Source: Limnanthes douglasii subsp. nivea | Lineage: Eukaryota; Streptophyta; Magnoliopsida; Brassicales; Limnanthaceae | Assembly: GCA_036936605.1 (NCBI GenBank) | Contig: JAUPFV010000005.1 | Span: 2,407,670 to 2,471,669, forward strand | Length of the DNA: 64,000 bases | Reading direction: 5' to 3' | Shown here: positions 33,261 to 44,890 of the stretch, piece by piece | How positions within the stretch are numbered: position 1 is the first letter of the stretch | How the letters are laid out: each line of letters starts with the position of its first letter | Made by a program: the position numbers and the translations under genes | The notes under the pieces: model-generated | The model's database searches: none | Told to the model about the DNA's origin: nothing | Seen by the model: the letters and a program-made list of their open reading frames with translations, nothing else

Positions 33261-34233
33261 CCGTCTCCGTATATAAGTAAGAACAACCGATCTTCACACT
33301 AGTATGATATTATCCGCTTTGGCGCACGAAGGCCTACATGTGTTTGTTTTTTGTCCACTTCCAAAAGGTCGCATACTAGTTGAGATATGTTTCTACTTAT
33401 ATACCAGTGATCCTTCCCATGTTTAACGTATGTGGGATGTTGAACTTTGGTTTTCACCTTAACAAATCCACATCTCCAACACAGTACCACTCTAGCCTCC
33501 TCTCAATTGACCTCTATCCATCCACTCTAATCAGGTTGGGCTACCTGACATCTAGATCTTCTACAGTAGATCTATCTGCTCCCTCGACCACCCTGTATAT
33601 TACTTAGTTATGATCGAACTAGGTCTTACCATTGATCACACCGCTTGTTCCTTTGTGCCACTCAATTCAAGTACGCCTCGTCTTGATCCAAGGAGTCATG
33701 AGTACTCTGAACTAGGTTGTATAGAGCAGGTCATTCACCTTGAGCATGATTGTTGGTTCTTTATGTTCGACCTCCAAGAATTTCACAATCAACACGTTCA
33801 ATCTGGGTCTGGCACACTACTTGTTCCTTAGTGCCACTCAATTCAAGTACGCCTCATCTTGATCCAAGGAGTCATGAGTACTCTGAACTAGGTTGTATGG
33901 AGCAGATCAATCACCTTGAGCATGGTTGTTGGTTCTTCATGTTCGACCTCCAAGAATTTCACAATCAACACGTTCAGTCTGGGTCTGGCGCTCTAATATC
34001 ATCTACTAGGAATATGAGTACAGCATATTCTGTCTCCGTATATAAGTACGGACAATCAATCTCCACACTAGTATGATATTATCCGTTTTGGCACCCAAAT
34101 GGCCACACGAGTTTGTTTTTGTTCCACTTCCAAAAGGCCTCATACTAGTTTAGATATGTTCATACTTATATACTATTGATCATTCTCGTACTTAACCGAT
34201 GTGGGATGCGGAACTTTGGTTTACACCTTAACA
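33193..34233 (-). mobile_element. TRIM retroelement, reverse strand, rearranged
   Basis: Third TRIM copy. The left LTR (about 33193-33464) is interrupted near its start by the palindrome. The right LTR is about 34004-34233 and ends CCTTAACA. The internal region has a 176-base tandem duplication (33644-33995). Flanking five-mers are ATTAT and ATTAA. Clearly more diverged from the 2519 copy than the one at 31523. No coding capacity. Confidence 0.82.
33644..33995. repeat. 176-bp tandem duplication within the TRIM
   Basis: Unit starts CTTGTTCCTTWGTGCCACTC at 33644 and again at 33820. The two copies differ at only a handful of bases, so the duplication is younger than the TRIM insertion itself. 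Confidence 0.9.
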
Positions 34234-35402
34234 ATTAATACTGAGCATTGACGGTGCCGAGACCATCCTTTTTTACTCGGGAAAGTGCACCTAAGGAATA
34301 TAAGGATTCAGATAACTAGAAAAGGTCAATCAGTTGTGGATGGCTCTCATACGCCAAATGATAGTAATTATTCTTTGTGGGGCTATCCCAGAGGAGATTA
34401 CCACATCCTCTAAGTTTTTCAAGGTGGTTAAGATAATATTTGTCAAAAATGAGAATGTGTGAATGCAACTTCTCATGAATGAGATTTCCCACCAAAAGGT
34501 ATAGTGGAAAATGAGAATGTGCTATCAGAGAGCACATTCTGAGCACATTAAGGGAAATAAAGGCAAACCTCTAGGAGGAGTGTGTGGTAGGATTTATCTT
34601 TCGGTATCTCCTAGCTAAGTACAATTATTTTCAATCCATATATAACTGCATGTATAAAATATGGACGATCAATGAATTAAATGCACATGTTGTATAAGAA
34701 GAGGAAGATTGAAAGAATATTTTGTTGAGGTAAGCGTGGTAAGCACATGGGAGGAGGTCAAAAGAAAACAAATTGATGGTAAAATATCTAAGTCAGCTCC
34801 TGTTAGAAACATAAACCGAAGGAACCCACTAAGGGAAGTTATTTATTTTGAAAAAAGAATGGACATTTTAAAAATGAAGAGGTGAAGAGTTTCAAGATAT
34901 TCCAGGGGTGATTATGCGATACGAGGATTTCTTAGTGTCAATATTAGTAAATCTGTTCTGTTTAGGTGTTAGTTTTAGAGAGAGAAAGTGAAAAGCTCTT
35001 AGGTTAAGTAGAGAGAGAAAGTATTATATTATTCATCTCGGGATTTGTGAAGCGTGTGTGGTCCTTTTATAGTACAATTGCGGACCCCACACGCTTTAAC
35101 TTCTGTTAATTACATCTTTAGTCCCTACATTTTATTTTCTTCCTATTCTGGCTGTTTCTTAGATAGCTTATACAATTTAGTCCTTACACAATTTCCTCTC
35201 TGCATTTTCCTCCTATCATACTTCTTCTTTGCTATTTTCTCCTGTCATATTTCTTCTTCACACTTTTCTCCTTGTCTTTTATTCTTCCTTATCAGGAGGA
35301 AAAGTGAGGATGAAAGGTATATATTCAGAGCTAAAGGAAATCCGTGTCAAGTTCTAGCATTGTGTGATTATATTTTAAAGCTTCCGAGTGATATTTTAGA
35401 CC
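34234..35402. other. Gene-free region
   Basis: No gene recognised. There is a pyrimidine-rich stretch at about 35130-35300 with repeated TTTTCTCCT and CATATTTCTTCTTC, and CGCGTGTGG / CCCCACACGC-like short inverted words near 35050-35090. It could be part of an old LTR, but I see no pair. Confidence 0.4.
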
Positions 35403-36060
35403 TTAACTAATTAGGTTTAGGGATTTAAGATCACCATCGCAAAATATCATTAAATCATCTAGAAAATAAAAGTTGATAGGTAAGTCTTGTATTACGGTGA
35501 TGAAAGAGATGTGATCACCTTGTCTGAGCCCTTTTTTGTCTATGAAGTTTCCATTAGCATCCTCATTAATGTTAATATTGTGCGAAAGAATGACTATACA
35601 TTGGATAATCCATGTGATCATCATATTCATGAAGTTCATGGTCGACAAGGGTGTAAAAAATAAGATGTCAACGAACATTATCAAAGGCTTTCATATGGTC
35701 GATCTTTAATATGACCATCTTGCATTTGTTGTTAATATCCTAGCCATTTACTAGCAGCAATCAATTGGCCGATTTAGAAAAATGTTGTCTGAAATGCTTC
35801 TTCCATAGACAAAAGCTGATTGAGATATGTCAATTAGGTAAAGGAAGGAGTCATTGACTATGTTGATCATAATTTTGGAGATAATCTTGTATACAACGTT
35901 GCAACAGTCAATTGGCCTGAAGTCTAAGAGGTGTCTTTTTTGGGAATGCTGGATATATAGGTGGAATTCTAAAAAACTTCATGCCTCCAGAACTGAAAGA
36001 AAATTATAACCCCGTTATAAATATCATTTCCCACAATATTCAAGATATGTTTGAAGAAAC
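35403..36060 (-). pseudogene. L1-type LINE reverse transcriptase fragment
   Basis: The - strand gives, in changing frames, FRPIDCCNVVYKIISKIM, SQSAFVYGRSISDNI, then MKAFDNV-like residues, NGNFIDKKGLRQGD and FLDDLMIFCDGD. These are the successive RT motifs of plant L1-type elements (the ADDL of the palm is now LDDL). Several frame changes and stops; no endonuclease or RNase H nearby. A truncated, dead fragment. Confidence 0.82.
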
Positions 36061-36418
36061 TCGCGTTGAGACTATAGAGTTATGAATATTTATTGTTATC
36101 AATGTTGTATAAAACATTTTTAATCTTTTCAAAATCTACTTGTTATCATTGATGATTCATCCATAAGACTGAATTTCGTAAAAACAAAAGACGAAAATAT
36201 AATTTTTGTCTTTCGTGTTTGGGTGCTACAATTATATATTTTGACTTAGTTTTTTATTTTTATTTATTAAAATACTTATTAGTTCTTTTACCCTTTCCAT
36301 TTTTCAGACTAGGATGTTTTCTTAAATTGATTTGGTTAATATACTAGATAAAAAATTATTTAAATTTGTTCCTTTCTTTCTTTATTTATTTTTTTCAAGT
36401 ATCCAAATTCAATAATAT
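36061..36418. other. Gene-free spacer
   Basis: AT-rich, nothing recognised. Confidence 0.5.
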
Positions 36419-36433
36419 AATAAACATTTTACG

Positions 36434-36627
36434 CCCCTAAGGAGTAGCCGAGTTGGTTGAGTATGGTATGCTTGTGACCAAATGTCATGAGTTCGAGTCC
36501 TTCTACATGCATTTTCTCGGCGAAGCCTATCACCTTGTGTGGTTTACCTGTCAGACTGAAGGTTTACCATGTGCGCACTCATTACACTTTAAATAGCGGT
36601 TGCGGGTTCCTCCGAAAAAAAATAAAA
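36434..36627 (+). mobile_element. Au-like tRNA-derived SINE with 15-bp target duplications
   Basis: A 194-base element. It has a pol III A box (TAGCCGAGTTGG, 36445-36456) and B box (GTTCGAGTC, 36491-36499). The body then carries TGTGGTTTACCTGTC, GGTTTACCATGTGCGCAC and TAGCGGTTGCGGGTT, the signature of the plant Au SINE family, followed by an A-rich tail. Identical 15-bp duplications AATAAACATTTTACG lie at 36419-36433 and 36628-36642. It encodes no protein and depends on LINE enzymes. Confidence 0.92.
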
Positions 36628-36642
36628 AATAAACATTTTACG

Positions 36643-38541
36643 ATTTTTCAATTTAAAATAATAATATAATATCATTTCCTATTTTATATGCAATAATATG
36701 TTAGTTTTATATATTGTTATTATTCAAAATTTGAATCTAAATCAGTCTAACATTGAAATGAAAGAATAAAATCGAAAAATACATAGGAAAAGAAAAAAAG
36801 CACACCAATGAGGAAAGGGTCTTCCAGAAAAGTCCATAAAAACGCAACGGGTCTCTTTTTGCAACATCAACTTCCTCACGTTTTCTTGCTATACTTGCTA
36901 TGCTCCCATCATAGCTTTATTATATTTATACCAATTTCTTTTTCTTTTTCTAGTTCAAATTATTCTTTTTCGCCTAACAATTTCAAAATGGTACAAACAA
37001 AAATGATATGAACTTTTCCAATTCCAATAAAAGAAAAACTTTTCGGGATTGTCAAGTTTCGGTTTTGCAAAAACGGAAATCGTTGGCGTCAGAGTTCTCG
37101 TAAGAGAATACATGACGTTGGTGTTATAAAATTATAAATGTAAGATTATAAAATGTAAATATATATACATGACGTTGTTGAATATAAATATTATTATATA
37201 ACAATTGAAGATAGTATTTAGTTGTAATTAATTTCAGTCTATTATCCAACTAACGCAATCATTAAATAATTCATAAATTTTAATAATTAATAGCAATTAA
37301 TTTTTTAGCTGTTCAAATCCATAATTATTGTTTTTTATAAAAAAAATATTTTATCTTTTTTATAAATAGTATTTACTATTTTTTTCACAGTTATTTTTGA
37401 AACTTTAAAAAATAAATATTTCGAAATCATATCTTATTACCAAATCAATTATATATTATTCATTCACTTATTAATTATTCGAATTTAAATAAAAAAAATT
37501 AACAATTCAATTTCTTTATCTTGGTATGTTGTTAAGTGTTGGTAATTAGTTTATTATTGAATTAAATATGGTTGAATTAAATATTGATGGATTAAATATT
37601 GATGCATGTTGGATTGGTTTACGTACGTAGGATACGACATGCGCGAACAAGATGAATATTTCATGCATAACATACAAAAATACCAAACATTTTATCGTAG
37701 AATATACAAAATTTACATGATATTTCGCACAAATCTAAGTAAATCTTATATGTATTGAATTGTTATTTTGTGATATTTTATGTTACTGTACGATAGTTTT
37801 ATATTAGTTTAGATATATCAATTCATAAAATAGTAGATAATTCAGGTGTACACTTATTTGTTAAAAATCTATCTAACTTATTATTTGTTTATTTTGCTGA
37901 GATGATTCTTCGTATATTTATAAAACCTAGAGACGTGATGTTGTTGAGTCGGCCTTGCAACATTTAGTTGACGCTCATGAAACGTTGCACGGTCTTCCTT
38001 TTGTTCGAGACACGTTTATAAATGTATTATTTTTCGTGAGTTATCTGATGAAGAATCTACTCTTATTATTTTCTTTTGCTTCATTTTAATATAAGAAGGG
38101 TCAAATAGTGTTTCTTTTGTCAAATGTGAGGTACTTAATACTTTTACAATGTTCGAAAGTACTACCTCATGTCTCTCGTTTGTACAAGGGATGCACTAAA
38201 CAAGGGGATTACAATATCTTCCAAAGAGATGCAAGTTTATCTAACCCATATGTTTTAATTAGTATGTAAAAAGTTATTATGTTTAATGAAAAAATGGCAA
38301 TGTTTAGTTTTTTGTATTATTTGGTTTGATTAATTCATATTGTTTGTTTTGAGTTTGATTAATATACTTTTGATATTTGTATTAGTTGGTTTGATTAGTA
38401 CATTATATTGTATTTGAGTTGGATTAGCTGAGTTTGACTTTTTTAACAACTGGTTTCATAAGTTGTATGAGATGGTTTGATTAGTATAAGTTTGATTTTG
38501 ATTATATATTGATTTGATTATGCTAAATTCTAATTATTAAA
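36643..38541. other. Gene-free AT-rich region
   Basis: No gene recognised. Short direct repeats such as GGTTGAATTAAATATTGATG near 37570 and many GGTTTGATTAG words near 38330-38520 suggest simple-sequence expansion. Confidence 0.4.
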
Positions 38542-38675
38542 TTGATTTTTTGATTCGTTATGTTATACGTAGTTAAGATTTGATTGGTTTGATTGGTTAT
38601 GTTATATGTAATGAAGTTTTGATTGGTTTGATTGGTTATGTTATATGTAATGGAGTTTTGATTAGTTTGATGAAT
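38542..38675. repeat. 39-bp tandem repeat
   Basis: Unit TGATTGGTTTGATTGGTTATG plus TTATATGTAATGAAGTTT. Two close copies (38581-38619, 38620-38658) are flanked by one worn copy on the left and a partial on the right. Confidence 0.85.
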
Positions 38676-38714
38676 TATATTTTTTTGTAATTGATGTATT
38701 TATGATTTTCTTAG

Positions 38715-39400
38715 GATCGACTATGTATCCGTTATTATATCAACATCCTGTGATGTTGGATAACCAAAATTCCTTGTGTTGAGGCATTCATCAAACAATG
38801 ACACTCGCAAATAATTATTTCCAGTTTACTTTTGATGAGTTGGCAATTATATTTGACGACGTCTATGTTATTACGCTGATGAGTGATATTTTAGAGCCAA
38901 TGATATTTGCGTATTATATAGAAATGTTATAGTATTTATCTTTTATGCTCAGTATTAGTATTTAGACACTAAAATAATAGATGGTTTCATTAAACAAAAG
39001 GAATAGTATTGTTTCTCTCTCATAGTTGCAAGGAACTTTATGGTAAAATTATATGGATAGTGACACTCTTACCAAAGCTGTGGTCACTTATACAACTCGT
39101 GATTATCTCTAATATCTATTTGGTTGTTGGATATATGTGAGAGAAAAAACAACTAACGCCATTTTTGCATTATCTTTACTTCTTGGATAATTCCCAAGAG
39201 TTGCAGAATTATAACTGGGTGTGATGTTGAGATGTTAAAATAATCTATTTACGACCCGTATCAGAGGTTAGCAGCTCTGCTACACGCTGATTAGTCATCA
39301 ATCCAACAACCATGTGGAAACACTCGCCGAGTAGATGTAAATGTTTCGAGAGATAAATGTAACTTCAGTTTAAAATTTGATACTTTATTACTTCTTTCAC
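38715..39400 (+). pseudogene. Possible plant mobile domain remnant
   Basis: In one frame near 38800, NNYFQFTFDELAIIFDDVYV resembles the PMD phrase 'ETNTFHFSFGEMTITLDDV' seen intact in the MULE gene at 18400. About 200 bases further, RDYL-YLFGCWIYV resembles the next PMD step (RAYLMFLFGCTFF). The order and spacing are right, but stops are frequent and I could not follow the rest of the domain. If correct, it is a second, older PMD gene unrelated in sequence to the MULE copy. Confidence 0.35.
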
Positions 39401-40135
39401 TTTTTTAGCTATAAATTAAAATGTTATTACACTATTTTATTTTTTATTTATTATGCTAAATTCTATTGATATTACAATATACACATCCGTTGAAGATTTG
39501 AGTATATTTTATGAATATAGAAGACGTTGAAGTGACTCGACAACATCAAAGTATACTATATATAACGTTTAGTTTGATATTTCTGGCATATTTAGACGAT
39601 ACCACACTCACTTTCAATTGTTTTATCTTAGGGTTATACACATGCTTGAGAAACGTTCCATAGAACAAACACGTGTGAAGAAAACTAATTTGATCATCTA
39701 ATATTTGATGATCATAGAAGTCTGCAATACTACGGAACATTTAATTATTCATATTGGTTTCCAACAAAGGTATGCTCAATCCCAAAATATGTCAGAGACA
39801 CCATCATTTGAGCATGTATGCGACCAACGCCATTTAGTGTTACCGTGATATCAATTTATAAGTCGTAAAGAGAGAGATAGGTCATTGTTTGAGTGCTTAT
39901 GTAATCTGAATCTTTATATAGGATACTTTTTATGTATGTTTAACTATTTATTTTTAAAACTATGTTTCTGATATTATTTGGTATTTTGTATTATGGCTAT
40001 AAATTCATATTACATATTATGACATAATCTTATGATATGAATTTGTTCTATGTTATAGTTATTGTTTCCAAACTATGTATGATGTAGTCATTTTTATATT
40101 AAGTATGTTTTGGTTATGTCCTTTTAAGTATACGT

Positions 40136-40620
40136 GTTTTTTAAGTTCAATATTATTTCAAATAATATGTGCAAACATAAAACTCTTAACGGATTAAAAA
40201 AAAACTTTAAATTTGTATGTATTGTACCAAACTTGCTCCATCATTTTGTATTTATATGAAGTTCAAGTTTTAGAATTGATTTTGAGTGAGAAAAATGATT
40301 TTGCACATGTTAGAAAGTTGACTAACATTTCGTATAACATGTGGAAAATAATGCTTCTGATATAAAAATCAATATATGTTTTTTAAGTTCGCTATTGTTT
40401 CAACTGAACCAATCCAAACATTAAAGTATTAACGACTTAAAATAAAAACTCTATATTTGCACGTATTGTACCAAACTTGCTCCATCATTTTGTATTTAAA
40501 TGAAATCAAAGTTTTAGCATTGATTTTCAAATCAGAAAAATGATTTTCCACATATTATCTGAAAGTAGACTAATATTAAACATAACATGTGCAAAATGAC
40601 GCGTTTAATTTGAATATTAG
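40136..40620. repeat. 242-bp tandem duplication
   Basis: Copy 1 (40136-40377) and copy 2 (about 40378-40620) share TTTTTTAAGTTC, GTATTGTACCAAACTTGCTCC, ATCATTTTGTATTTA and GAAAAATGATTTT, with perhaps a fifth of positions changed. The following 250 bases hold worn pieces of the same theme (CATGTTGTGTGAA three times). Not coding. Confidence 0.75.
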
Positions 40621-42246
40621 GAGAAAAATTGTTTGCCTTGATTGATGCATGTTGTGCGAAGATGCAAAGTGATATTCGTACAACATGTGTTAATCAGGAA
40701 ACGATATTCGGCCCTGATTTTCAAACCAGAAGACCAGTTTCATACATGTTGTGTGAATTAATAGACAACTTTCATATAATATATACGAAAACATGCTTTT
40801 GATTTGAAAGCATGGGTAAATTTTGGGCATTGGTTTGTACATGTTGTGTGAAATATCAACATATGCTTCACGTGACCTATGCAAAACTAGGTTAAAAATT
40901 TATCCCTGATTTGGAAAATAAAATTATATATTTTTTATTAAATATACAAAGCATGCCTATATATTTACACATCTCATACCAAAATATGGATCTCATTGAA
41001 AAGTATAACATAATGTTGGATTATCTCATGTAAAAATAATAATTCATAAATATTTTACTAAAGCACACTATTACATTGATAACTAGATAACGTACAATGA
41101 AAACAAGAAAATAATATAGGATAAATAGAGAACACAACTATAAATATGAAAACAAATAGGCGACATACGATAATTACGAATAGTAATATCAAGTATTCCT
41201 TAGGGTGAATGGTAATTACATCTGTATTCATCTTTTTTCCCTTTTTTTCTATACATGCATCCATCCTCATATCTTTCTATTTTTTGCATGTGATATGGTA
41301 ATTCACATTATCAACATTTTTTTTGGTTATTTTTTTTGGTGATAATGCAGTTTACCGTACTTCGTATGTAAGGTTGAAAGCTCTGTATGTTCAAAACTCC
41401 TTCAAATAACCCCACCTAGTTTTGTCTTTTTACGAGCACGTGAGGCTAGTACGGGAACGGTAACATATGTCTTGTAAATGTAGTACATATTACAGACCAT
41501 TTCATCAAAAAAAATGCTTTGCATTCATCTTGCATTGTTTTCCTTACTTCTTCAACGAATTTCGTCAAACAAGAATCTTTGATAGAACTCCATTTTATTT
41601 TTTAGATCTATTATTTATTTAAAAATATTTAATCAAATCGATGACATATTTATTGATAATTTAAGAATAATAGAATGGGATGACTAAACTTATTGTGTCT
41701 TTGAGACTACGTAATGTCCCATGTACCTGTATTTTATGTTCAATGGTGCGACCAAATGGAATATTATTTTGGGCAACGATCCATTTGAATATGTATGAAC
41801 CTATAAAAGAACGTAAGAATTAAACCACAATGACATTGATATACTTGAATATAGTGTAATTAATTTACTTGCAAAAATCAAATTATTACCACAAATAAAA
41901 GAAACTTTAATTTTTTATAGGGTCTGAATGTGGTTGGACCCTGCATAAGAGTACACTTGCAAAATATTATGTTAGAGCAAAATTGTATACCAAACATTGA
42001 TAACAAGTGGATATAGTTAATATGGTGTCAAAAAAATATCATCCAAAAATTCTCGTCATAATGAATTTTAACACAATTTAACTTAAGCTTTTTTTTAAAC
42101 CCACTTCGGAACTGTAAACGTTCAAGTAGAAATCTTGATTGTTTTTAATTTCAACCATCAAATCCAACCTCATGAATGTATATTCTTCCTTCAATCCATT
42201 AATTTATATAGATATGGTCAAATAATATAATATCCATATGATATAA
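40621..42246. other. Gene-free region
   Basis: No gene. AT-rich with scattered poly-T, and the words CATGTTGTGTGAA at the left end. Confidence 0.45.
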
Positions 42247-42603
42247 TGATTCAGAGTGAAACGCAAGAGAAGCCATAAGGGAATAAAACCCTAATTTTTT
42301 TATTAATAAAAAACAACTCCAGCAAAATAAGGTATAAGATGCTTTATATAGCAGTACCTAGAACCCTAATTCCACATAAGAAAATTACAAAAATATCTAA
42401 AAATAAAACAAATAAATAAAAATAACGTCTAAATATAAAAACTGAATTTTAAAGGCTTTAGGGGTCGAATTTGGGTATCAAAGTTTGTGACAAGTGATAT
42501 TTTTAAAATCTGACGGTCTCGTCGAAATATTCGATTTGAGTACCTGTTTCACCCAATTCCAATACTTGAGGAAGAAATCAGTTTGTCCGCAATCTACGCT
42601 ACA
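42247..42603 (-). repeat. Candidate 3' LTR of the chimeric element
   Basis: Read on the - strand this begins TGTAGCGTAG and ends CTGAATCA (TG...CA). It contains a TATA box (TATATAAAG, near 42345) followed by polyadenylation-like AATAAA, the layout of an LTR. It directly follows a purine-rich tract (GGGGAAGGATGA), as a 3' LTR follows its polypurine tract in many plant Ty3/gypsy elements. I could not find the partner 5' LTR upstream of the chimeric gene, so the assignment rests on structure only. Confidence 0.55.
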
Positions 42604-42743
42604 TCATCCTTCCCCGGTTGGGAAGAATTCGACCTCGAATTCCAAACATTGAAACATTGAACGACCTGCACTACGATATTCAGAAGTGACGGACTCAAAT
42701 CCCTCGTTATGGAAATCCCGAGTTATAGCTTCCAAATCACCAT

Positions 42744-43232
42744 CGAGGGGAATACCGTGAAGCTTGCCATATAATTGAGCAAATGACTGAAAAATGAAGG
42801 ACCGCCCAGCGGTAACACTGGCAGAACAAACATATCTTCCAAGTAGATCGATAAATGGTGCAATTCCATTAATAGTGGACGCATCAGCTATGTAGGTATT
42901 AATGACTTCGAGAGTATGCCTTAACGTATGGTAAGCATCATTTGGAGGTAGTTTAAGTTCGGTAATCAACTTGCCAACTGTGTTGATTACGACCACAAGA
43001 GGAATGCGATCCTGGATTTCATGGCGTATTGTTTCTTCTGTGTTCACCATTACATTTTCCGCAGCATCCACGATCAAAACAGCACTATTAGGAAGCCTTA
43101 AAGCAGCATTCGTTTCATCAAAAAAATAACATGACCCGGCGCATCGATGAAGTTAAACAGATATGATTTTGAATTTCTATCCTCAAGGACGAGGGACATA
43201 GGAAACGCCTTGATAAACAGAGTTCTCCCTCG
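42744..43232 (-). pseudogene. CLO/Snu114 (U5 snRNP GTPase) fragment
   Basis: MSLVLEDRNSKSYLFNFIDAPGHV (split by a frameshift after the G3 motif DAPGH), then AVLIVDAAENVMVNTEETIRH, VVVINTVGKLITELKLPP and FQSFAQLYGKLHGIP match the GTPase domain of the EF-2-like spliceosome protein Snu114/EFTUD2 (CLO in Arabidopsis). The G4 motif NKVD is now NTVG, which would remove guanine specificity. Joined to DUF547 upstream near 43232. Confidence 0.82.
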
Positions 43233-43949
43233 CGCATCGACCCTTAGTTTGACTTCAACTCCTTGTACTGTGAAAAAACGCACGGTTGATCTTGATTTTG
43301 TCCAATCACAGAGTCCGTAATGAATCAATGGGTTTATGTTATTCATACGAAGTTGCACTTGCTTATCGCCGGTGCCAAAAGGCTTGACCAACGCATAAGT
43401 CGGTCTTCTGTTATTTCTGAGTACCCTTTTTTTATAGAGCTAGGTGAGTAGGAACAGCCTCCAGCAATGTACTGAAAGGTGGAAAAGAATGACCGACTAT
43501 CAATTTCCCCATCTAGACGCCCTATTCTAATCACTACATGAATGACCATAACATTGTATAAGTTCAAGCAAAAAGACAGCTTCTCGTCAAATGACAGGTC
43601 AAGGAAGTTCACTCTTTGAAGATCTTGAGTCAAGTTCAAATATTTTCGGAATTCCTCGCTTCGAGTGAAGGCAAGATAATCAACATGACGCTTGTCATCG
43701 GATGAGTAGGACTCAAGTATAGCCGACATAATCTTGTTAAGCCTTTCGCCGACGTTGGCTGTAGCCTTTGGTTCATTGTCGTTTATACTTATGCAAACTT
43801 TAATATTGTAGCCCTTGGGAAAAAAATCTTCATGCTCAAGGAAATGATAGTAATGATTTCCTTCTCTATAACTTCCGTCGGATTTGCCGTGTAACTCTTT
43901 CGAAATCTCCTTTTCTGCTTCCGCTGGAAGAGCAGGTTCCAAGATGAGA
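43233..43949 (-). pseudogene. DEP/DUF547 protein fragment
   Basis: [11 protein letters not shown] (end of a DEP-like region), then [60 protein letters not shown] and, after a frameshift, [20 protein letters not shown] and STVRFFTVQGVE. These are the core phrases of the plant DUF547 domain, found with DEP and glutaredoxin-like domains in proteins of unknown function. The piece covers most of DUF547 and stops before its C-terminal helices. Confidence 0.8.
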
Positions 43950-44307
43950 TGGAGCAGAGATGTCTTGGAAAAAGAAAAATGCTTGTCATTTGACAACACG
44001 AGGCGGCTAGTTTGAACAATTAAGACCAGAAGATCATACAAAAAATGACTCCAAACAGCAGTATGTCCATTTTTTGTACGAGAGAAGTCAACATGTTGCC
44101 GTAGAGTTTGCAACCCTTTAACACAATCCATAGCAGCAAATCTAACATCTTGGTTCTCACTAGACAATGGAACAAGAATAGAAGGAAACTCAGCTAAAAG
44201 ATCAGCGCACCATTTATTATCTTGCAGCGAAGATAGGTAGCTAAAGCAATGAAGACTTTCAATCTGCACATCAAAGGGAATATCTCCTTCAAGAAATAAG
44301 CTGGATA
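43950..44307 (-). pseudogene. UTP10/HEATR1-like fragment
   Basis: About 115 residues: [52 protein letters not shown] and [18 protein letters not shown]. The helical pattern and phrases resemble the plant HEAT-repeat protein related to yeast Utp10 / human HEATR1, an 18S pre-rRNA processing factor of the nucleolus. The fragment is joined in frame to FAS2 upstream and to DUF547 downstream. The identity is less certain than for the other three pieces. Confidence 0.5.
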
Positions 44308-44890
44308 AGAAACAGACAACAACCACGGGTTTGCTGGCACTACAGAGTTGCAAAGCAGGCCTTGAAAGGTCCTCTCTCAAAACTATATAAGCAGTTTTTA
44401 GCGATTCTGATGCAGGTGAGACTTTGGAAGAACCTAGTGGTAGGAGTAAAAATAGACCATCAGGCGACCATGCTAATCTTCGGAAGAAAAATGGCAACGT
44501 TTCGTCATGAAAAATATGGTCCTTGACAGTTTCAGATTCCTCTCTTGTTTGTTGTTCGGCTTTTGCAATTACATGCCGGCAAACATAATTCATTTTGTCA
44601 CCACCGTTCCCTTTTGCTTGAGGCTTATTAGTGTAAATCCTGCAAGTTCTATCTGAGCTAATAGAAGCAACATACCTAGCCAAAGGGTCCCAGACGATGC
44701 CTTGAACATAATGGGAATGGCCATCCAGTATTTGAAGGACATAACCTTTGTTAACATCCTATATGACGCAAGAACTATCCACTGATCCAGATATAAGAAA
44801 AGCATCAGTGGTTGACCATTTCGAATCTAGAACATCTTTCCGGTGCAATGATAATGTTTGTCCCTCCCCTCTCTTTAATTTCACCTCTGA
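44308..44890 (-). pseudogene. FAS2 (CAF-1 p60) WD40 fragment
   Basis: Residues [20 protein letters not shown], then [60 protein letters not shown] and [16 protein letters not shown] follow the WD40 repeats of plant FAS2, the middle subunit of chromatin assembly factor 1. The tryptophan codon after SSCVI is now TAG. About 190 residues of the roughly 450-residue propeller are present, from an internal repeat to just after a 'KPVVVV' strand. The family identification is from memory of conserved WD40 phrases. Confidence 0.75.

Larger units (their letters stand above)
42604..44890 (-). pseudogene. Chimeric pseudogene from four host gene fragments
   Basis: On the - strand, pieces of FAS2, a UTP10/HEATR1-like gene, a DEP-DUF547 gene and CLO/Snu114 follow each other with the same polarity and almost no spacer. 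The first three are fused in one 446-codon open frame (44683-43343). One stop lies in the FAS2 part, a 1-base frameshift near 43437 splits DUF547, and a frameshift in a T7 run near 43122 splits CLO. No intron is visible anywhere, which points to a cDNA origin. The 3' end, FQCLEFEVEFFPTGEG, does not match CLO and looks like the end of a retrotransposon polyprotein next to a purine tract and LTR. The layout recalls maize Bs1, an LTR element with several transduced gene pieces. Confidence 0.75.

Noticed and set aside
36434..36510. A tRNA gene
   Set aside because: A and B boxes are present, but there is no cloverleaf acceptor stem. The 3' body and target duplications identify a SINE.
42604..44683. 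A functional chimeric host gene
   Set aside because: Stop in FAS2, frameshifts in DUF547 and CLO, and loss of the NKxD motif argue against function.
42247..44890. Helitron or Pack-MULE capture as the source of the four-gene chain
   Set aside because: No 5' TC / 3' hairpin-CTRR end, no TIR and no 9-bp duplication seen, and no introns in the pieces. Not excluded, but retro-transduction fits better.
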